A stretch of 64,000 nt of DNA from Pseudomonadota bacterium (GTDB taxonomy: Bacteria > Pseudomonadota > Gammaproteobacteria > Xanthomonadales > Xanthomonadaceae): positions 84,441 through 148,440 of the forward strand of contig JAEWGI010000054.1 in the NCBI GenBank assembly GCA_023388355.1. Reading direction: 5' to 3'. A program made the position numbers and the translations under genes. The notes beneath the pieces are model-generated. The model was not told the origin of the DNA and ran no database searches. It saw nothing but the letters and a program-made list of their open reading frames with translations. Below are positions 29,974 to 38,753 of this stretch, piece by piece; positions within the stretch are counted from its first letter, which is position 1; each line of letters opens with the position of its first letter.

Positions 29974-29992
29974 CGCGCGCCCATGGCGCGCG
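29974..29992. terminator. Hairpin between convergent kinase and bfr genes
   Basis: CGCGCGCC and GGCGCGCG form a perfect 8-bp stem around CAT, between two convergent stops. No T-tract is present, so its role as a terminator is only suggested. Confidence 0.3.
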
Positions 29993-30000
29993 GGGCCGGA

Positions 30001-30471
30001 TCAGTCCTCGATCTTGCTCTGCAGGTAGTTCTGCTCGCCCACCCGCTCGACCAGGTCAAGCTGGGTCTCGAGCCAGTCCACGTGCCCCTCCTCGTCCTCG
30101 AGGATGTCGGCGAACAGCTTGCGGCTGACGTAGTCGCCGACCGTTTCGCAGTGCGCGACCGCCTCGCGCAGCAGCGGAATGCCTTCCAGCTCCAGGGCCA
30201 GGTCGCAGCGCAGGATCTCGACCGGACGCTCGCCAATCTTCAGCTTGCCCAGCGCCTGGAAATTGGGCAGACCTTCGAGGAACAGGATGCGCTCGGCCAG
30301 CGCGTCGGCATGCTTCATCTCGTCGATCGATTCCTCGTACTCGTGCTTGGCCAGCTCCTCCAGACCCCAGTTCTTCAGCATCTTGGCGTGCAGAAAGTAC
30401 TGGTTGATCGCGGTCAGCTCGTTGTAGAGCGCCTTGTTGAGATAGCGGATGACCTCGGCGTCGCCCTTCAT
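30001..30471 (-). CDS. bfr: Bacterioferritin
   Basis: This 156-residue iron-storage subunit assembles into a 24-mer with haem between subunits. The ferroxidase Glu/His pattern and the haem-ligand Met in [11 protein letters not shown] (about residue 52) are present, as is the second half-site [20 protein letters not shown] 30471 ([13 protein letters not shown]) is preferred over ATG 30477 because GGAAG sits 6 nt before it. A TAGAGT box lies upstream. The ferredoxin gene bfd lies just behind it on the same strand, the usual iron-release partner. Confidence 0.96.
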   Translation of the reverse strand: MKGDAEVIRYLNKALYNELTAINQYFLHAKMLKNWGLEELAKHEYEESIDEMKHADALAERILFLEGLPNFQALGKLKIGERPVEILRCDLALELEGIPLLREAVAHCETVGDYVSRKLFADILEDEEGHVDWLETQLDLVERVGEQNYLQSKIED

Positions 30472-30582
30472 GGACATCTTCCGTACAAGCGTGGGACAGG
30501 CCACTCTAGCGCCAGGCGCAAACGCATGGCGGAACACGAATCGGGTGCATTTGTATCCGCGCGCGGCGCGGGCCGGCCGCGC

Positions 30583-30792
30583 TCAGGCGGCGTGCAGCAG
30601 CGGCAGCGGGGTCACGGCCGCTGCGGGCGCCGGACGCGCGGCTTCGAGCAGGGCGCTGGCGGTGTCGATGCAGCTTCCGCAGCAGGCGCCGGCGCCGGTG
30701 CGCATGGTCAGTTCGGACAGCGACCCGCAGCCGGCCTCGACGGCGCTGCGGATGTCGTGTTCGGTAATCCCGTTGCAGATGCAGACGTACAA
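30583..30792 (-). CDS. bfd: Bacterioferritin-associated ferredoxin
   Basis: This 69-residue [2Fe-2S] protein reduces and releases iron from bacterioferritin. The BFD pattern C-x-C at the N-terminus (YVCICNGIT) and CCGSC near residue 38 supply the four cysteines. TTG 30792 is taken as the start because it gives the normal MYVCICNG N-terminus. The ATG at 30861 would add 23 residues and lies upstream of the predicted promoter. A Fur-like site at 30832-30850 suggests repression by iron. Confidence 0.88.
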   Translation of the reverse strand: MYVCICNGITEHDIRSAVEAGCGSLSELTMRTGAGACCGSCIDTASALLEAARPAPAAAVTPLPLLHAA

Positions 30793-30831
30793 GGTGCGCG
30801 ACCGGTAGCTGGGCGTGGCGCTATTTCGCCA

Positions 30832-30850
30832 CAACATGAGAATGAGTGTC
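30832..30850 (-). promoter_or_regulatory. Fur-like box overlapping the bfd promoter
   Basis: GACACTCATTCTCATGTTG on the minus strand matches 11 of 19 positions of the enterobacterial Fur consensus. It overlaps a perfect -35 TTGACA at 30852-30847. The matching -10 is weak. The position fits iron-repressed bfd expression. Confidence 0.5.
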
Positions 30851-30947
30851 AACACGACCATTCATCCTATTGCCCCGAACGTCCGCCACGATCGACGCCA
30901 GCTGCAAAGACGCCAATCCAATCAGCCACTTGCAGCGTTCAGACGGT

Positions 30948-31523
30948 TCAGTCCCGGCCCCGCACCGGGCTGCCGCCGCCCCGCTGGCGGACCCTGCGGC
31001 GGCCGCGCCCCGGCTCCACGCTGGCCGCGGGAATCGCCTGCGGGCCGGCGATCTGGCGCGCGAACGGCGCCAGGTGGCGCAGCGCGCTGGCGTAGACGCC
31101 GCGCTTGAACATCACCACGTGCTCCATCGGGTACCAGAAGTCGACCCAGCGCCAGTGGTCGAACTCGGGCCGCTCGGTCAGGTCCAGGCGCAGGTCGCTT
31201 TCCTGGCCGGTGAGCTGGAGCAGGTACCAGACCTGCTTCTGGCCGATGCACACCACCCGGTCGTTGCGGCGGATCGCGTTGTGCGGCAGCCGGTAGCGCA
31301 GCCAGCCGGGCGTCACGCCCAGCACCGCCACGTGCTCGGGCAGCAGCCCGGTCTCCTCCCGCAGCTCCCGGTACATCGCCTCGATCGGCGTCTCGTCGCT
31401 GTTCATCCCGCCCTGCGGGAACTGCCAGCCGTCGCGGCGCACCCTGCGCGCCCAGAACACGCGCCCGTCCGGATGCATCAGCACGATGCCTACATTAGGG
31501 CGGTATCCGTCCGGATCGATCAC
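30948..31523 (-). CDS. rppH: RNA pyrophosphohydrolase RppH
   Basis: This 191-residue Nudix enzyme removes pyrophosphate from 5' triphosphate RNA ends and so triggers decay. [15 protein letters not shown] at the N-terminus, WQFPQGGM, and the Nudix box around [20 protein letters not shown] are characteristic. The start is GTG. The C-terminus has an extra Arg/Gly-rich tail (residues about 165-191), possibly RNA-contacting or simply variable. The gene lies between bfd and the tRNA. Confidence 0.95.
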   Translation of the reverse strand: MIDPDGYRPNVGIVLMHPDGRVFWARRVRRDGWQFPQGGMNSDETPIEAMYRELREETGLLPEHVAVLGVTPGWLRYRLPHNAIRRNDRVVCIGQKQVWYLLQLTGQESDLRLDLTERPEFDHWRWVDFWYPMEHVVMFKRGVYASALRHLAPFARQIAGPQAIPAASVEPGRGRRRVRQRGGGSPVRGRD

Positions 31524-31661
31524 GATGCGGACTCCAAAGATCTACTGCGCCCGACTCTGCCACGGTCGCCGGGAAAGTGCCAACTCCAGCCCCCGGCGTT
31601 GACGTCGCCACCGTGCGCGTCGACAATAACCGGCTCGCCGCTACGCGGCGCGAACGATTCT

Positions 31662-31738
31662 GGCTATGTAGCTCAGCCGGTTAGAGCACAGCACTCATAA
31701 TGCTGGGGTCGGTGGTTCGAGTCCACCCATAGCCACCA
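31662..31738 (+). tRNA. tRNA-Met (CAT), elongator
   Basis: This is a 77-nt cloverleaf with encoded CCA. The acceptor stem GGCTATG pairs with CATAGCC, the D-loop is AGCTCAGCCGGTTAGAGC, and the T-arm has GGTTCGAGTCC. The anticodon CAT is at 31696-31698 in loop CTCATAA. The anticodon stem is CAGCA/TGCTG, not the GGG/CCC of initiator tRNA, and the sequence is very close to the E. coli elongator tRNA-Met. tRNA-Ile2 (lysidine) is less likely. Confidence 0.95.
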
Positions 31739-31785
31739 GAATCCGCGGCTGACAGAGGCTTGCAGCCCCGCCGCGACCGCCGCCG

Positions 31786-32412
31786 ATGCCCGACGACGCC
31801 ACGCCGCCATCCCCGTTCTGGCCACGACTGGCCATCGCCGGCCTGTGCGCGTTCGCGCTGTCGGCGCTGGCGCTGCACCTGCTGCGGCCGGACCTGGATC
31901 CGGTCGAGCGCCAGATGAGCTTCTATCTGATCGGCCCCTGGGGCCCGCTGCTGCAGGCCGCCTATGCCGCACTGGCGGTGGCGATGGTCTGTCTGGCGTG
32001 GGGCCTGTACCGGGCCGCGCCCGCATCCGCGCGCAGCGCCGCTCCGCTGCTGGTGTTCGCCCTGGCCGCGGCCTCGCTCACCACCACCGCCTATGCCCGG
32101 ACGGACATGCCTGGCGTCGACCGCACCCTGGAAGGCCTGGTCCACGGGCTCAGCGCGCAGGCGGCGTTCCTGCTGGCGACCACAGGCCTGGTCCTGCAGG
32201 CCCTGCGGCTGCACCGCGATCCCGCCTGGCGGGCGCAGGCGCGCTGGCTGCTGCCCTGGGCGCTGGCCTGCTTCGCCGCGGTGTGGATGCTGGCCCTGTG
32301 GCGTGAGCTGCCGCGCGGGCTCGCGCAGAAGACGGTGATCGCAATGATCGTCGCCTGGCTCGGCACGACGGCATGGCTGCTTCTCGCCCGGACGAGGCCC
32401 GTGCGTCGGTAG
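31786..32412 (+). CDS. DUF998 membrane protein
   Basis: This 208-residue protein has six likely membrane helices. A conserved first-loop motif of DUF998 proteins is visible (DLDPVERQMSFYLIGPWG, residues 35-52), with ARTDMPG near residue 105 in the second loop. The function is unknown; the family is scattered in bacteria. It follows the tRNA by 47 bp, and tRNA 3' flanks are frequent sites of insertion, but no attachment repeat is seen. Confidence 0.8.
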   Translation: MPDDATPPSPFWPRLAIAGLCAFALSALALHLLRPDLDPVERQMSFYLIGPWGPLLQAAYAALAVAMVCLAWGLYRAAPASARSAAPLLVFALAAASLTTTAYARTDMPGVDRTLEGLVHGLSAQAAFLLATTGLVLQALRLHRDPAWRAQARWLLPWALACFAAVWMLALWRELPRGLAQKTVIAMIVAWLGTTAWLLLARTRPVRR

Positions 32413-32816
32413 GAACGGCGTGTGCCGCGACTGCAGCCGCGACCCGATGCGCGCGACCAGACCGATGCGCTGTTCACGCTGACGCCGCCGCAGCGCCAAC
32501 ACCGACGCGCAACGACCGCGTGTCACAGCGCAGGCCGCGCGCCCTGCCGCGTCACGCGCAAGCGATCCGATCCATCTGCAACAACCCTGAACTCCGCGCA
32601 TTGCAAGCGCAGATCTGTGCATGCGATCACTCTCCGTGCGATGAATACGCCGTGGAAACGGGTGATTCAGCCTGCAGTTAGGCGCGCACGTCCAAGAATT
32701 CCGGGCAAGGGGATCCACACAACGCGATGCTGACGTCGACCATCGGCCGGCGGGGGTGACCCTGTCCCCGTCTCCGACGCAAGCACCGTCCGCCTGTCCT
32801 GCTTCCGGTAGACCCC
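32413..32816. other. 404-bp gap without a supported gene
   Basis: The codon pattern is irregular here and G+C is slightly lower than around it. Short frames exist on both strands but look like chance. I see no repeat or convincing promoter. It may hold the regulatory region of the lipoprotein gene at 32817. Confidence 0.4.
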
Positions 32817-35078
32817 ATGACTGCGCACCACTTCCCCAACCTCCGGAAAGGATTCCGCATCGGCCTCGGCATCGCCGCCGCCCTGGTCCTGTCCGCGTGC
32901 GGCGCGCAGTTGCCGGTGTCGCAGGCCGCCATCGACGAAGCGGTCGAAGCGGCGCCCGCTTCCGCCGCCGCGCCGGCGGCCGCGCCGCGCGCCGCGGCCG
33001 CCGCCACCAAGGCGGTGACCGTGCAGAACCCGATCCTGTTCGTCACCCAGGTCCCGACCGACGGCGACCCCTTCGCCAGCCGGGTGTCGACGTTCGCCAA
33101 CCATTTCCCGCAGATCGATGCGGTGCCGCGCGGCGGCGACCTGATGATCCGCTACCCCGACGGCACCCTGCGCAACCTCACCAGGGAAGCCGGCTACGGC
33201 ATGGACGGCCAGCAGGGCGCCAACGCGATCGCGGTGCGCGAACCGGCGGTGCACTGGAGCGGCGACAAAGCGGTGTTCAGCATGGTCGTCGGCGCGCCGG
33301 TGCGGCAGTACGCCAACAGCAGCGGCAAGTGGCAGCTGTACGAGGTGAGCGGCCTGGCGCGCGGCCAGACCGCGCGCATCACCAAGGTCGCCAACCAGCC
33401 CACCGGCTACAACAACATCTCGCCGATCTATGCCAGCGACGACCGGATCCTGTTCACCTCCGACCGGCCGCGCAACGGACAGGCGCACCTGTATCCGCAG
33501 CTCGACGAGTACGAGAGCACGCCCACGGTCACCGGCATCTTCAGCCTCGACCCGTCGTCCGGCGCGCTGCGGGTGCTCAACCACGCGCCCAGCGGCGCGT
33601 TCTCGCCGACCATCGACAGCCATGGCCGGGTGATCTTCACCCGCTGGGACCACCTGCAGCGCGACCAGCAGAACGCGACCACCTACGGTCCGGTCAACTA
33701 TGCCAGCGAGGCCGCGAACGCCGCGCGCCTGTCGGACCGCGGCGAGAGTTTCCCCGAATCGCGCACCGGCATGGGCAGCGCCTATGGCCAGGTCAACGGC
33801 TTCACCTACAACCTGTTCACACCCTGGCAGATGAACCAGGACGGCACCGAGGAGCTGAGCCTCAACCACATCGGCCGCCACGAGATGTCGTTCCGCTACC
33901 TGCCGCGTTCGTTCGCGGGCGACCGGGCGCTGGCCGATACGGTCAACACCTCGCTGTTCGCCAACCGCACCGAGATCGACATCGACTCGGGCCTGTTCAA
34001 CCTGCGCGAGGATCCGCGCAACCCGGGCATCTTCTACGCCATCCACGCCAACGAGTTCGACGAAGGCACCTCGGGCCGGATCGTGCGTGTGACCGGCGCG
34101 CCCAGCCTCACCGCCGACCAGATGACCATCAGCCAGGTCTCGGCCAGCGGCGGCCGCTACCGCAACCCCTTGCCGACGGCCTCCGGCCACTTCGTGGCCA
34201 GCTACACGCCCAGCTCGAATTTCCAGCGCGGGATCGAACTGCGCCTGCGCCAGCTGGAGACCAACGCCAGCGGGCAGCTGGCGGCCGGCGATCCGCTGAC
34301 CGGCGGCGGCATCAGCAAGTCGGTGTCCTGGTGGACGCCCGACCAGTCGCGCTCCTACAGCGGCCTGCTGTGGGAAATCGAGGCGGTGGAGGTGGTGGCG
34401 CGCACGGCGCCGCCGGCGCCCACCACGCCGCTGGCCGCGCCCGAACGCGCCGTGCTGTCCGAGGAGATGGTGGGCGAAGCCAGCCTGCGCGAGTGGATGA
34501 AGGCCCGCAATCTCGCCCTGGTGGTGGTGCGCAACCAGACCAGCCGCGACCGCGCCGACCGCCAGCAGCCGTTCAACCTGCAGGTGCCGGGCGGGATCAA
34601 GACCGTCAACGGCAGCGGCCAGCTCTACAACATCTCGCACTTCCAGGTGTTCCAGGGCAACCAGGTACGCGCCTACACCAAGTTCAAGAGCGGGCGCCGG
34701 GTGCTGGCGCAGCCGATGTCGGTGCAGGGCAACCCGGCGCATTCCGGGCCGGCGGGCAGCGTGACCATCGCCAGCGACGGGTCCTCGGCCGCCTTCGTGC
34801 CGGCCAGCCAGGCCCTGACCTGGCAGACCACCGACGCCAACGGCGAAGCGGTCGTGCGCGAGCGGGTGTGGGTGACGATGCAGCCGGGCGAGATTCGCAC
34901 CTGCAGCGGCTGCCACGGCGAGAACACGCGCAACCAGGCCGGCAACGCCGCTTCGCAGGCCAAACCCGAAGCGCTGCGCGAGCTGCTGCGGCACTGGAAG
35001 CAGGGCCAGGGCGGCGATGGCGGCGGCGGCACGGCGCGGCGACGCAACGGCTCGGGCCCGCTGTCGCCGGGTGGCTGA
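32817..35078 (+). CDS. HzsA-related (hydrazine synthase alpha-like) lipoprotein with CxxCH motif
   Basis: This is a 753-residue predicted lipoprotein. A lipobox LVLSAC puts the lipid on Cys28. An Ala-rich linker follows to about residue 65, then a long beta-rich region with propeller-like repeats. The stretch VPRGGDLMIRYPDGTLRNLT near residue 105 matches the middle domain of hydrazine-synthase alpha-like proteins. A single c-type haem motif, C696-S-G-C699-H700, lies near the C-terminus. Anammox HzsA has more haem sites, and no nitrogen-oxide genes are nearby, so hydrazine synthesis is not implied. A periplasmic redox or electron-transfer role is inferred. Confidence 0.72.
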   Translation: MTAHHFPNLRKGFRIGLGIAAALVLSACGAQLPVSQAAIDEAVEAAPASAAAPAAAPRAAAAATKAVTVQNPILFVTQVPTDGDPFASRVSTFANHFPQIDAVPRGGDLMIRYPDGTLRNLTREAGYGMDGQQGANAIAVREPAVHWSGDKAVFSMVVGAPVRQYANSSGKWQLYEVSGLARGQTARITKVANQPTGYNNISPIYASDDRILFTSDRPRNGQAHLYPQLDEYESTPTVTGIFSLDPSSGALRVLNHAPSGAFSPTIDSHGRVIFTRWDHLQRDQQNATTYGPVNYASEAANAARLSDRGESFPESRTGMGSAYGQVNGFTYNLFTPWQMNQDGTEELSLNHIGRHEMSFRYLPRSFAGDRALADTVNTSLFANRTEIDIDSGLFNLREDPRNPGIFYAIHANEFDEGTSGRIVRVTGAPSLTADQMTISQVSASGGRYRNPLPTASGHFVASYTPSSNFQRGIELRLRQLETNASGQLAAGDPLTGGGISKSVSWWTPDQSRSYSGLLWEIEAVEVVARTAPPAPTTPLAAPERAVLSEEMVGEASLREWMKARNLALVVVRNQTSRDRADRQQPFNLQVPGGIKTVNGSGQLYNISHFQVFQGNQVRAYTKFKSGRRVLAQPMSVQGNPAHSGPAGSVTIASDGSSAAFVPASQALTWQTTDANGEAVVRERVWVTMQPGEIRTCSGCHGENTRNQAGNAASQAKPEALRELLRHWKQGQGGDGGGGTARRRNGSGPLSPGG

Positions 35079-35127
35079 GGCTGTCGACGCGCTCTCGACT
35101 CATACGGATTCGCATCGATGTTTCAGG

Positions 35128-35262
35128 CTGTCATCCCGAGCCGCAGGCGAGGGATCCGTGGAAAGGCGGATTGACCAGCCTCCGGCTGTTGTGAAGCGTT
35201 TCTCCCTTCGGTCGAGATGACAACTCTGCGGTCGAGATGACAGTCTGCAGTCGGGATGACGG
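35128..35262. repeat. Palindromic element of the TTGACCAGCC family
   Basis: CTGTCATCCCGA at the left faces three tandem TCGRGATGAC units at the right (35212, 35232, 35251). The core TTGACCAGCCTCCGGCTGTT lies at 35171-35190. It fills the gap between the HzsA-like gene and the next convergent gene. Confidence 0.6.
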
Positions 35263-35292
35263 TTGTTCCACGCGTCCGAACGCGAATCCGAC

Positions 35293-35679
35293 TCAATCGG
35301 CCGGCGCGTCCTCGCCGTAGCTCAGCCACAGGCTGGCGTGCTTGCGGTCGATGAAGACCTGCGCCTGCAAGCCCGATTCGATCGCCATCAGCACGCAGTG
35401 CTCCACCGTGTCCAGCCCACCCGGCTTGACGTGGGCGATGCGCAGCGCGCCGAGGCGCGGGCCGACTTCCTGCACCAGCACGCGCCACTCCCCGGCGCCG
35501 AGCGGCGGCCCCTCCAGTTCGTCGATCAGCAGCAGTTCGCGCGCCGGCTGCGCCTGCTGCGCATCGGCGATCGCGCGCCAGTAGGCCAGGGTATTGGCCA
35601 GCGTGTTCGCCCCGGTGACGTGCGCATGCAGCCGTCCGCCGGCCTCGCGACGCAGTTTGATGCGAACATCGTCGTCCAT
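35293..35679 (-). CDS. Hypothetical protein, possible STAS/SpoIIAA-like fold
   Basis: This 128-residue soluble protein shows alternating strand and helix segments (LLLIDELEGPP, ALRIAHVKPGG, CVLMAIESGLQAQVFID, ASLWLSYG). That pattern resembles the SpoIIAA-like fold seen in many small xanthomonad proteins, but without a recognisable phosphorylation motif. I do not recognise the family with certainty. The codon pattern is typical of the genome, so the gene is probably real. It stands alone between two intergenic stretches. Confidence 0.6.
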   Translation of the reverse strand: MDDDVRIKLRREAGGRLHAHVTGANTLANTLAYWRAIADAQQAQPARELLLIDELEGPPLGAGEWRVLVQEVGPRLGALRIAHVKPGGLDTVEHCVLMAIESGLQAQVFIDRKHASLWLSYGEDAPAD

Positions 35680-35926
35680 TTCGCACCTCCCGCCTTCATG
35701 GCGTGGGTGGGCGGCGACATGGCGCGGGGCGACGGTTCAAGCCCGCAGGAATCCTGCCGCTTCCGGTAACGCCCCGACGCCGCAAACGCAAACGCTCACC
35801 GCTCCTGGCCGCATCCTAACGCCAATCGCGGGGAAAGGCCCATGCGCGGCCGGACTGTCCGCGGTCACGCCCGGATCACCGCGCCTGGTCCACGCTCGCA
35901 GCTCCGCTTTCCCCGCAGGAGTGGCC

Positions 35927-36142
35927 ATGTCGATCCTCAAACTGCTCGCGGCCGGTGCCCTGGGCTTCGTCGCCTACCGGGCCTGGCAGCAGCACCAGGC
36001 GAATCGCGACCTCGAACCGCTGGCCGACGACGGTACCGGCACCGCGCCGCACGGCGACCCCGTGCTGGTCGGCGAACGGATCGACATGGCGCCCGCGCAG
36101 CGCAGCGCCTCGCATTCAAGCCGCGGATTCGGCGAGCCCTGA
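35927..36142 (+). CDS. Small single-pass membrane protein
   Basis: This is a 71-residue protein. One short hydrophobic segment lies at residues 4-17 (LKLLAAGALGFVAYRAW), then a basic-to-acidic tail (HQANRDLEPLADD). AGGAG sits about 6 nt before the ATG, which supports translation. The family is unknown. The size and composition resemble small inner-membrane proteins of xanthomonads. Lower-confidence gene. Confidence 0.6.
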   Translation: MSILKLLAAGALGFVAYRAWQQHQANRDLEPLADDGTGTAPHGDPVLVGERIDMAPAQRSASHSSRGFGEP

Positions 36143-36239
36143 GCCGCAGGTGTCGCGGAGCGCGGGATTCGTGCGCGCCGCCGGGGATCGCGGCTGAAGC
36201 TTGCTCCTGGAGCAGCGACGCCGGCGGCGTACCGGCGCG

Positions 36240-36911
36240 CTACCAGGGCAGCGGCGTTCCGTTCGCATGCAGGAAGCTGCCGCTGTCGTGCAGGGTGAGC
36301 GCGTCGATGCGCGCGATGAGGTTGGCCGCGGCTTCGTCCGGGCCGATGTCGCCCTGTCCGCCAAGCATGTCGGTGGCCACCCGTCCGGGATGCAGCAGCA
36401 CCACCGCGATACCGCGCGGCGCGAGGTCGACGGCAAGCGACTTGCCGATGGCGTTCACCGCCGCCTTCGACGCGCGGTAGCCGTAGTACGCGCCCGAGCC
36501 GTTGTCGGCCACCGAGCCCATGCGGCTGGTGACGATGCCGATCTTCGCCGCCGGCGCGAGCAGATGCTGCAGCGCCGCGGCCACGCGCAGCGGGCCAAGC
36601 GCATTGACTTCGAACTGGCGCTGGATGCGCGCGAACGCGTCCGCGTCCAGCGCGTCCAGGCGTTCGTTGGTGAAGATGCCGGCGTTGAGGACCAGTCCGT
36701 CGATCCGGCGGTCGCCAAGCCGCGCCGGCAGCGCCGCGACCGCGCGCGCATCGGCCACGTCCACGCCATCGACCACCTGCGCGCCGGTGGCGGACAGCGC
36801 GGGGCTGGCCTCGCGGCAGACCGCGACGACTTCGTCTCCGCGCGCGCAAAGCTGCTGCGTCAGCGACAGGCCGATTCCGCGGTTGGCGCCGGTGATCAGA
36901 TAGCTGGCCAC
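36240..36911 (-). CDS. SDR family NAD(P)-dependent oxidoreductase
   Basis: This 223-residue classical short-chain dehydrogenase has the cofactor motif TGANRGIG (residues 7-14), NAG near 81, the catalytic Ser in TSRMGS, and Y-x3-K in YYGYRASKAA. The form is close to CsgA/carbonyl reductase-like members; the substrate is unknown. GTG 36911 is chosen: AGGA lies 6 nt upstream, and a TACAAT -10 at 36941-36946 gives a leader of about 22 nt. The longer frame to 36995 crosses this promoter. Confidence 0.88.
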   Translation of the reverse strand: MASYLITGANRGIGLSLTQQLCARGDEVVAVCREASPALSATGAQVVDGVDVADARAVAALPARLGDRRIDGLVLNAGIFTNERLDALDADAFARIQRQFEVNALGPLRVAAALQHLLAPAAKIGIVTSRMGSVADNGSGAYYGYRASKAAVNAIGKSLAVDLAPRGIAVVLLHPGRVATDMLGGQGDIGPDEAAANLIARIDALTLHDSGSFLHANGTPLPW

Positions 36912-36940
36912 GTGGGTTCCTGTGCACGACTGGGGGCCGC

Positions 36941-36946
36941 ATTGTA
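36941..36946 (-). promoter_or_regulatory. -10 box of the SDR gene
   Basis: TACAAT on the minus strand lies 29 nt before GTG 36911. No strong -35 is seen. Confidence 0.4.
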
Positions 36947-37056
36947 GGACCGCGCCTGTTGCGATGACCTGACCGCGTTTTGCCGCGGCCTGCATCGCGG
37001 CGATGCGCCGCCGTGCGTCCCGACTGACGGCCGCCCTGCCCCCCGTGGCCCGCTGC

Positions 37057-37062
37057 TATGAT
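37057..37062 (+). promoter_or_regulatory. -10 box of the DUF2167 operon
   Basis: TATGAT is followed directly by an ATCCGGA/TCCGGAT hairpin (37061-37079) in a leader of about 100 nt. The hairpin could influence start-up or stability of the operon mRNA. Confidence 0.4.
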
Positions 37063-37167
37063 CCGGACGCGCTCCGGATGGATCCGGCCCGGAGGCGCCG
37101 CAGCCGCCGGGGGAAACGGGCGGACGGTCGGGGAGCCGGGATCGCCAGACAAACCAAGGACACCAGA

Positions 37168-38034
37168 ATGACGCGCCTCATGCTTGCGCTCTGCATGGCC
37201 GTTGCGGCCTGCCTGTTGCCGATGGCACCGGCCATCGCCCAGGACGAATCCGATCCCGTTTCGCAGCTGCCCTGGCAGCACGGCCCGACCGTCGGCAGGA
37301 TCGGCGATCGCGCCACGATCAAGGTGCCCGAGGGCTACGCCTTCCTCGATGCGGCCGCGACCCGGCGCTTCAACGAACTGCTGGAGAACCCGCCCACGGC
37401 GGTCGACGAGTACGTGATCGCGCCGGACGACCTGGACTGGATCGCGTTCTTCAGCTTCAGCGATATCGGCTACGTCAAGGACGACGAGACGCTCGATGCC
37501 GACGAGGTGCTGTCAAGCATCCGCGACGGCCTCGAACACGGGAACGAGGAGCGCCGCAGCCGCGGCTGGGACACGCTCAAGCTGGTGGGATGGTCGTCCG
37601 AACCGCAGTACGACCAGCAGATCCGGGCGCTGGCCTGGGCGATCCTGCTGGAAAGCGAGTCCTCGGGTTCGCAGGTGGTCAACTACAACACCCGCCTGCT
37701 CGGACGGCGCGGCGTGATGGAAGTGACCGTGGCCGCCGATCCCGAAACCCTGCAGCCCGCGATCGCGGACTTCAAGGGCCTGGTGCCGGGCTATGCCTAC
37801 GTCGCGGGCGAAGGCTATGGCGAGTTCCGGCCCGGCGACCACGTGGCCGAGATCGGGCTGGCCGCGCTGATCACCGGCGGCGCTGCCGCGGTCGCGTCGA
37901 AGAAGGGCTGGTTCGCCGCGATCGGCGTGGCCATCGCCAAGTTCTGGAAGCTGCTGCTGGTGGGCGTGGTCGGGGTCGGGGTCGCGATCCGCAAATTCTT
38001 CGGCGGTGGCCGCAAGGATCCGGCGGGCGAGTGA
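37168..38034 (+). CDS. DUF2167 family membrane protein
   Basis: This is a 288-residue protein with a signal peptide (cleavage likely after APAIA, residue 24). It has an extracytoplasmic domain with the DUF2167 pattern (GDRATIKVPEGYAFLD, WIAFFSFSDIGYVKDDE, GWSSEPQYD), and two C-terminal helices at about 228-275. The family is unassigned. In enterobacteria and pseudomonads it is often linked to stress or envelope loci. It heads a tight operon: the next gene overlaps by 4 bp (GTGA). ATG 37168 is the only start that gives the signal peptide. Confidence 0.85.
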   Translation: MTRLMLALCMAVAACLLPMAPAIAQDESDPVSQLPWQHGPTVGRIGDRATIKVPEGYAFLDAAATRRFNELLENPPTAVDEYVIAPDDLDWIAFFSFSDIGYVKDDETLDADEVLSSIRDGLEHGNEERRSRGWDTLKLVGWSSEPQYDQQIRALAWAILLESESSGSQVVNYNTRLLGRRGVMEVTVAADPETLQPAIADFKGLVPGYAYVAGEGYGEFRPGDHVAEIGLAALITGGAAAVASKKGWFAAIGVAIAKFWKLLLVGVVGVGVAIRKFFGGGRKDPAGE

Positions 38035-38753
38035 ACGTGCTGGAGGCCGAAGTCCTGCTGGTCGTGGCGCTGTTCGCGCTGTACCTGCAGGACTCGGCGC
38101 AGCTGCTGCACTTCGACGAGGTGCTGGTCGAAGGCGGCGGCCGGCGCTGGCGCGTGTCCACCGGCTCGGCGCTCGAGCTGCGCGGACGCTTCCTGTCCCT
38201 GCCCGCCCCGCTGCTGCCGATGCGCACGCGGCTGCGCGCAAGCTGGCTGCACGCCGATGCCGCGCCCGTCGACACGCCGGCGGCGCTGGCCCGGTTCGAG
38301 CGCACGCTGTGGCCGGTGCGCATCGGCTGCGTGCTGACCTGCGCGATCCTGCTCGGCGTGATGCCGTGGCTGCTGCTGGGTTCGCGCGACCCTGTGCAAC
38401 TGCTGGCCGCGCTGCTCGCGACCTGGCTGCTGATCGTGGCCATGTCCGCCTGGCTGGCGCTGCGCCACGCCGCACTCGGCCTGTCCCGGCGCCAGCTGGG
38501 CGGGCTGGCGCTCGAATCGCTGCTGTGCCCGCCGCATGCGATCAACCTGTATCGCAGGCTGTGCGCGCTGCGCGGCTTCCACGGCGACCCGATCGCGTTT
38601 GCCGCCGCCCACCTGCCCGAACACGAACGCCTGCAGCTGCAGGCGTCGATCGAGGCGCGCCTGGACCTGTTCGCCCAGGCCGACGAGAACGCCGACGGGC
38701 GCGTCGCCGGTCTCGCCGCCGCGCGCGCGCGCGTTGCGGGCCTGCTGGCATGA
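38031..38753 (+). CDS. Hypothetical membrane protein in the DUF2167/J-domain operon
   Basis: This 240-residue protein starts at a GTG overlapping the DUF2167 stop and ends in an ATGA overlap with the J-domain gene. An N-terminal helix (VLEAEVLLVVALFALYL) and two helices at about 98-140 are visible, with a soluble tail of about 90 residues. I recognise no family. Its double overlap means it is made together with its neighbours, so it is likely part of the same complex. Confidence 0.72.
   Translation: MNVLEAEVLLVVALFALYLQDSAQLLHFDEVLVEGGGRRWRVSTGSALELRGRFLSLPAPLLPMRTRLRASWLHADAAPVDTPAALARFERTLWPVRIGCVLTCAILLGVMPWLLLGSRDPVQLLAALLATWLLIVAMSAWLALRHAALGLSRRQLGGLALESLLCPPHAINLYRRLCALRGFHGDPIAFAAAHLPEHERLQLQASIEARLDLFAQADENADGRVAGLAAARARVAGLLA

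Noticed and set aside
31662..31738. Initiator tRNA-fMet
   Set aside because: The first pair is G-C and the anticodon stem lacks the three G-C pairs of initiators; it matches the elongator type.
31739..32816. Integrated element at the tRNA-Met 3' end
   Set aside because: No repeat of the tRNA 3' end, integrase or shift in composition was found within the window.
32817..35078. Anammox-type hydrazine synthase
   Set aside because: Only the alpha-like domain and one haem motif are present. Beta and gamma subunits and the other haem sites are missing.
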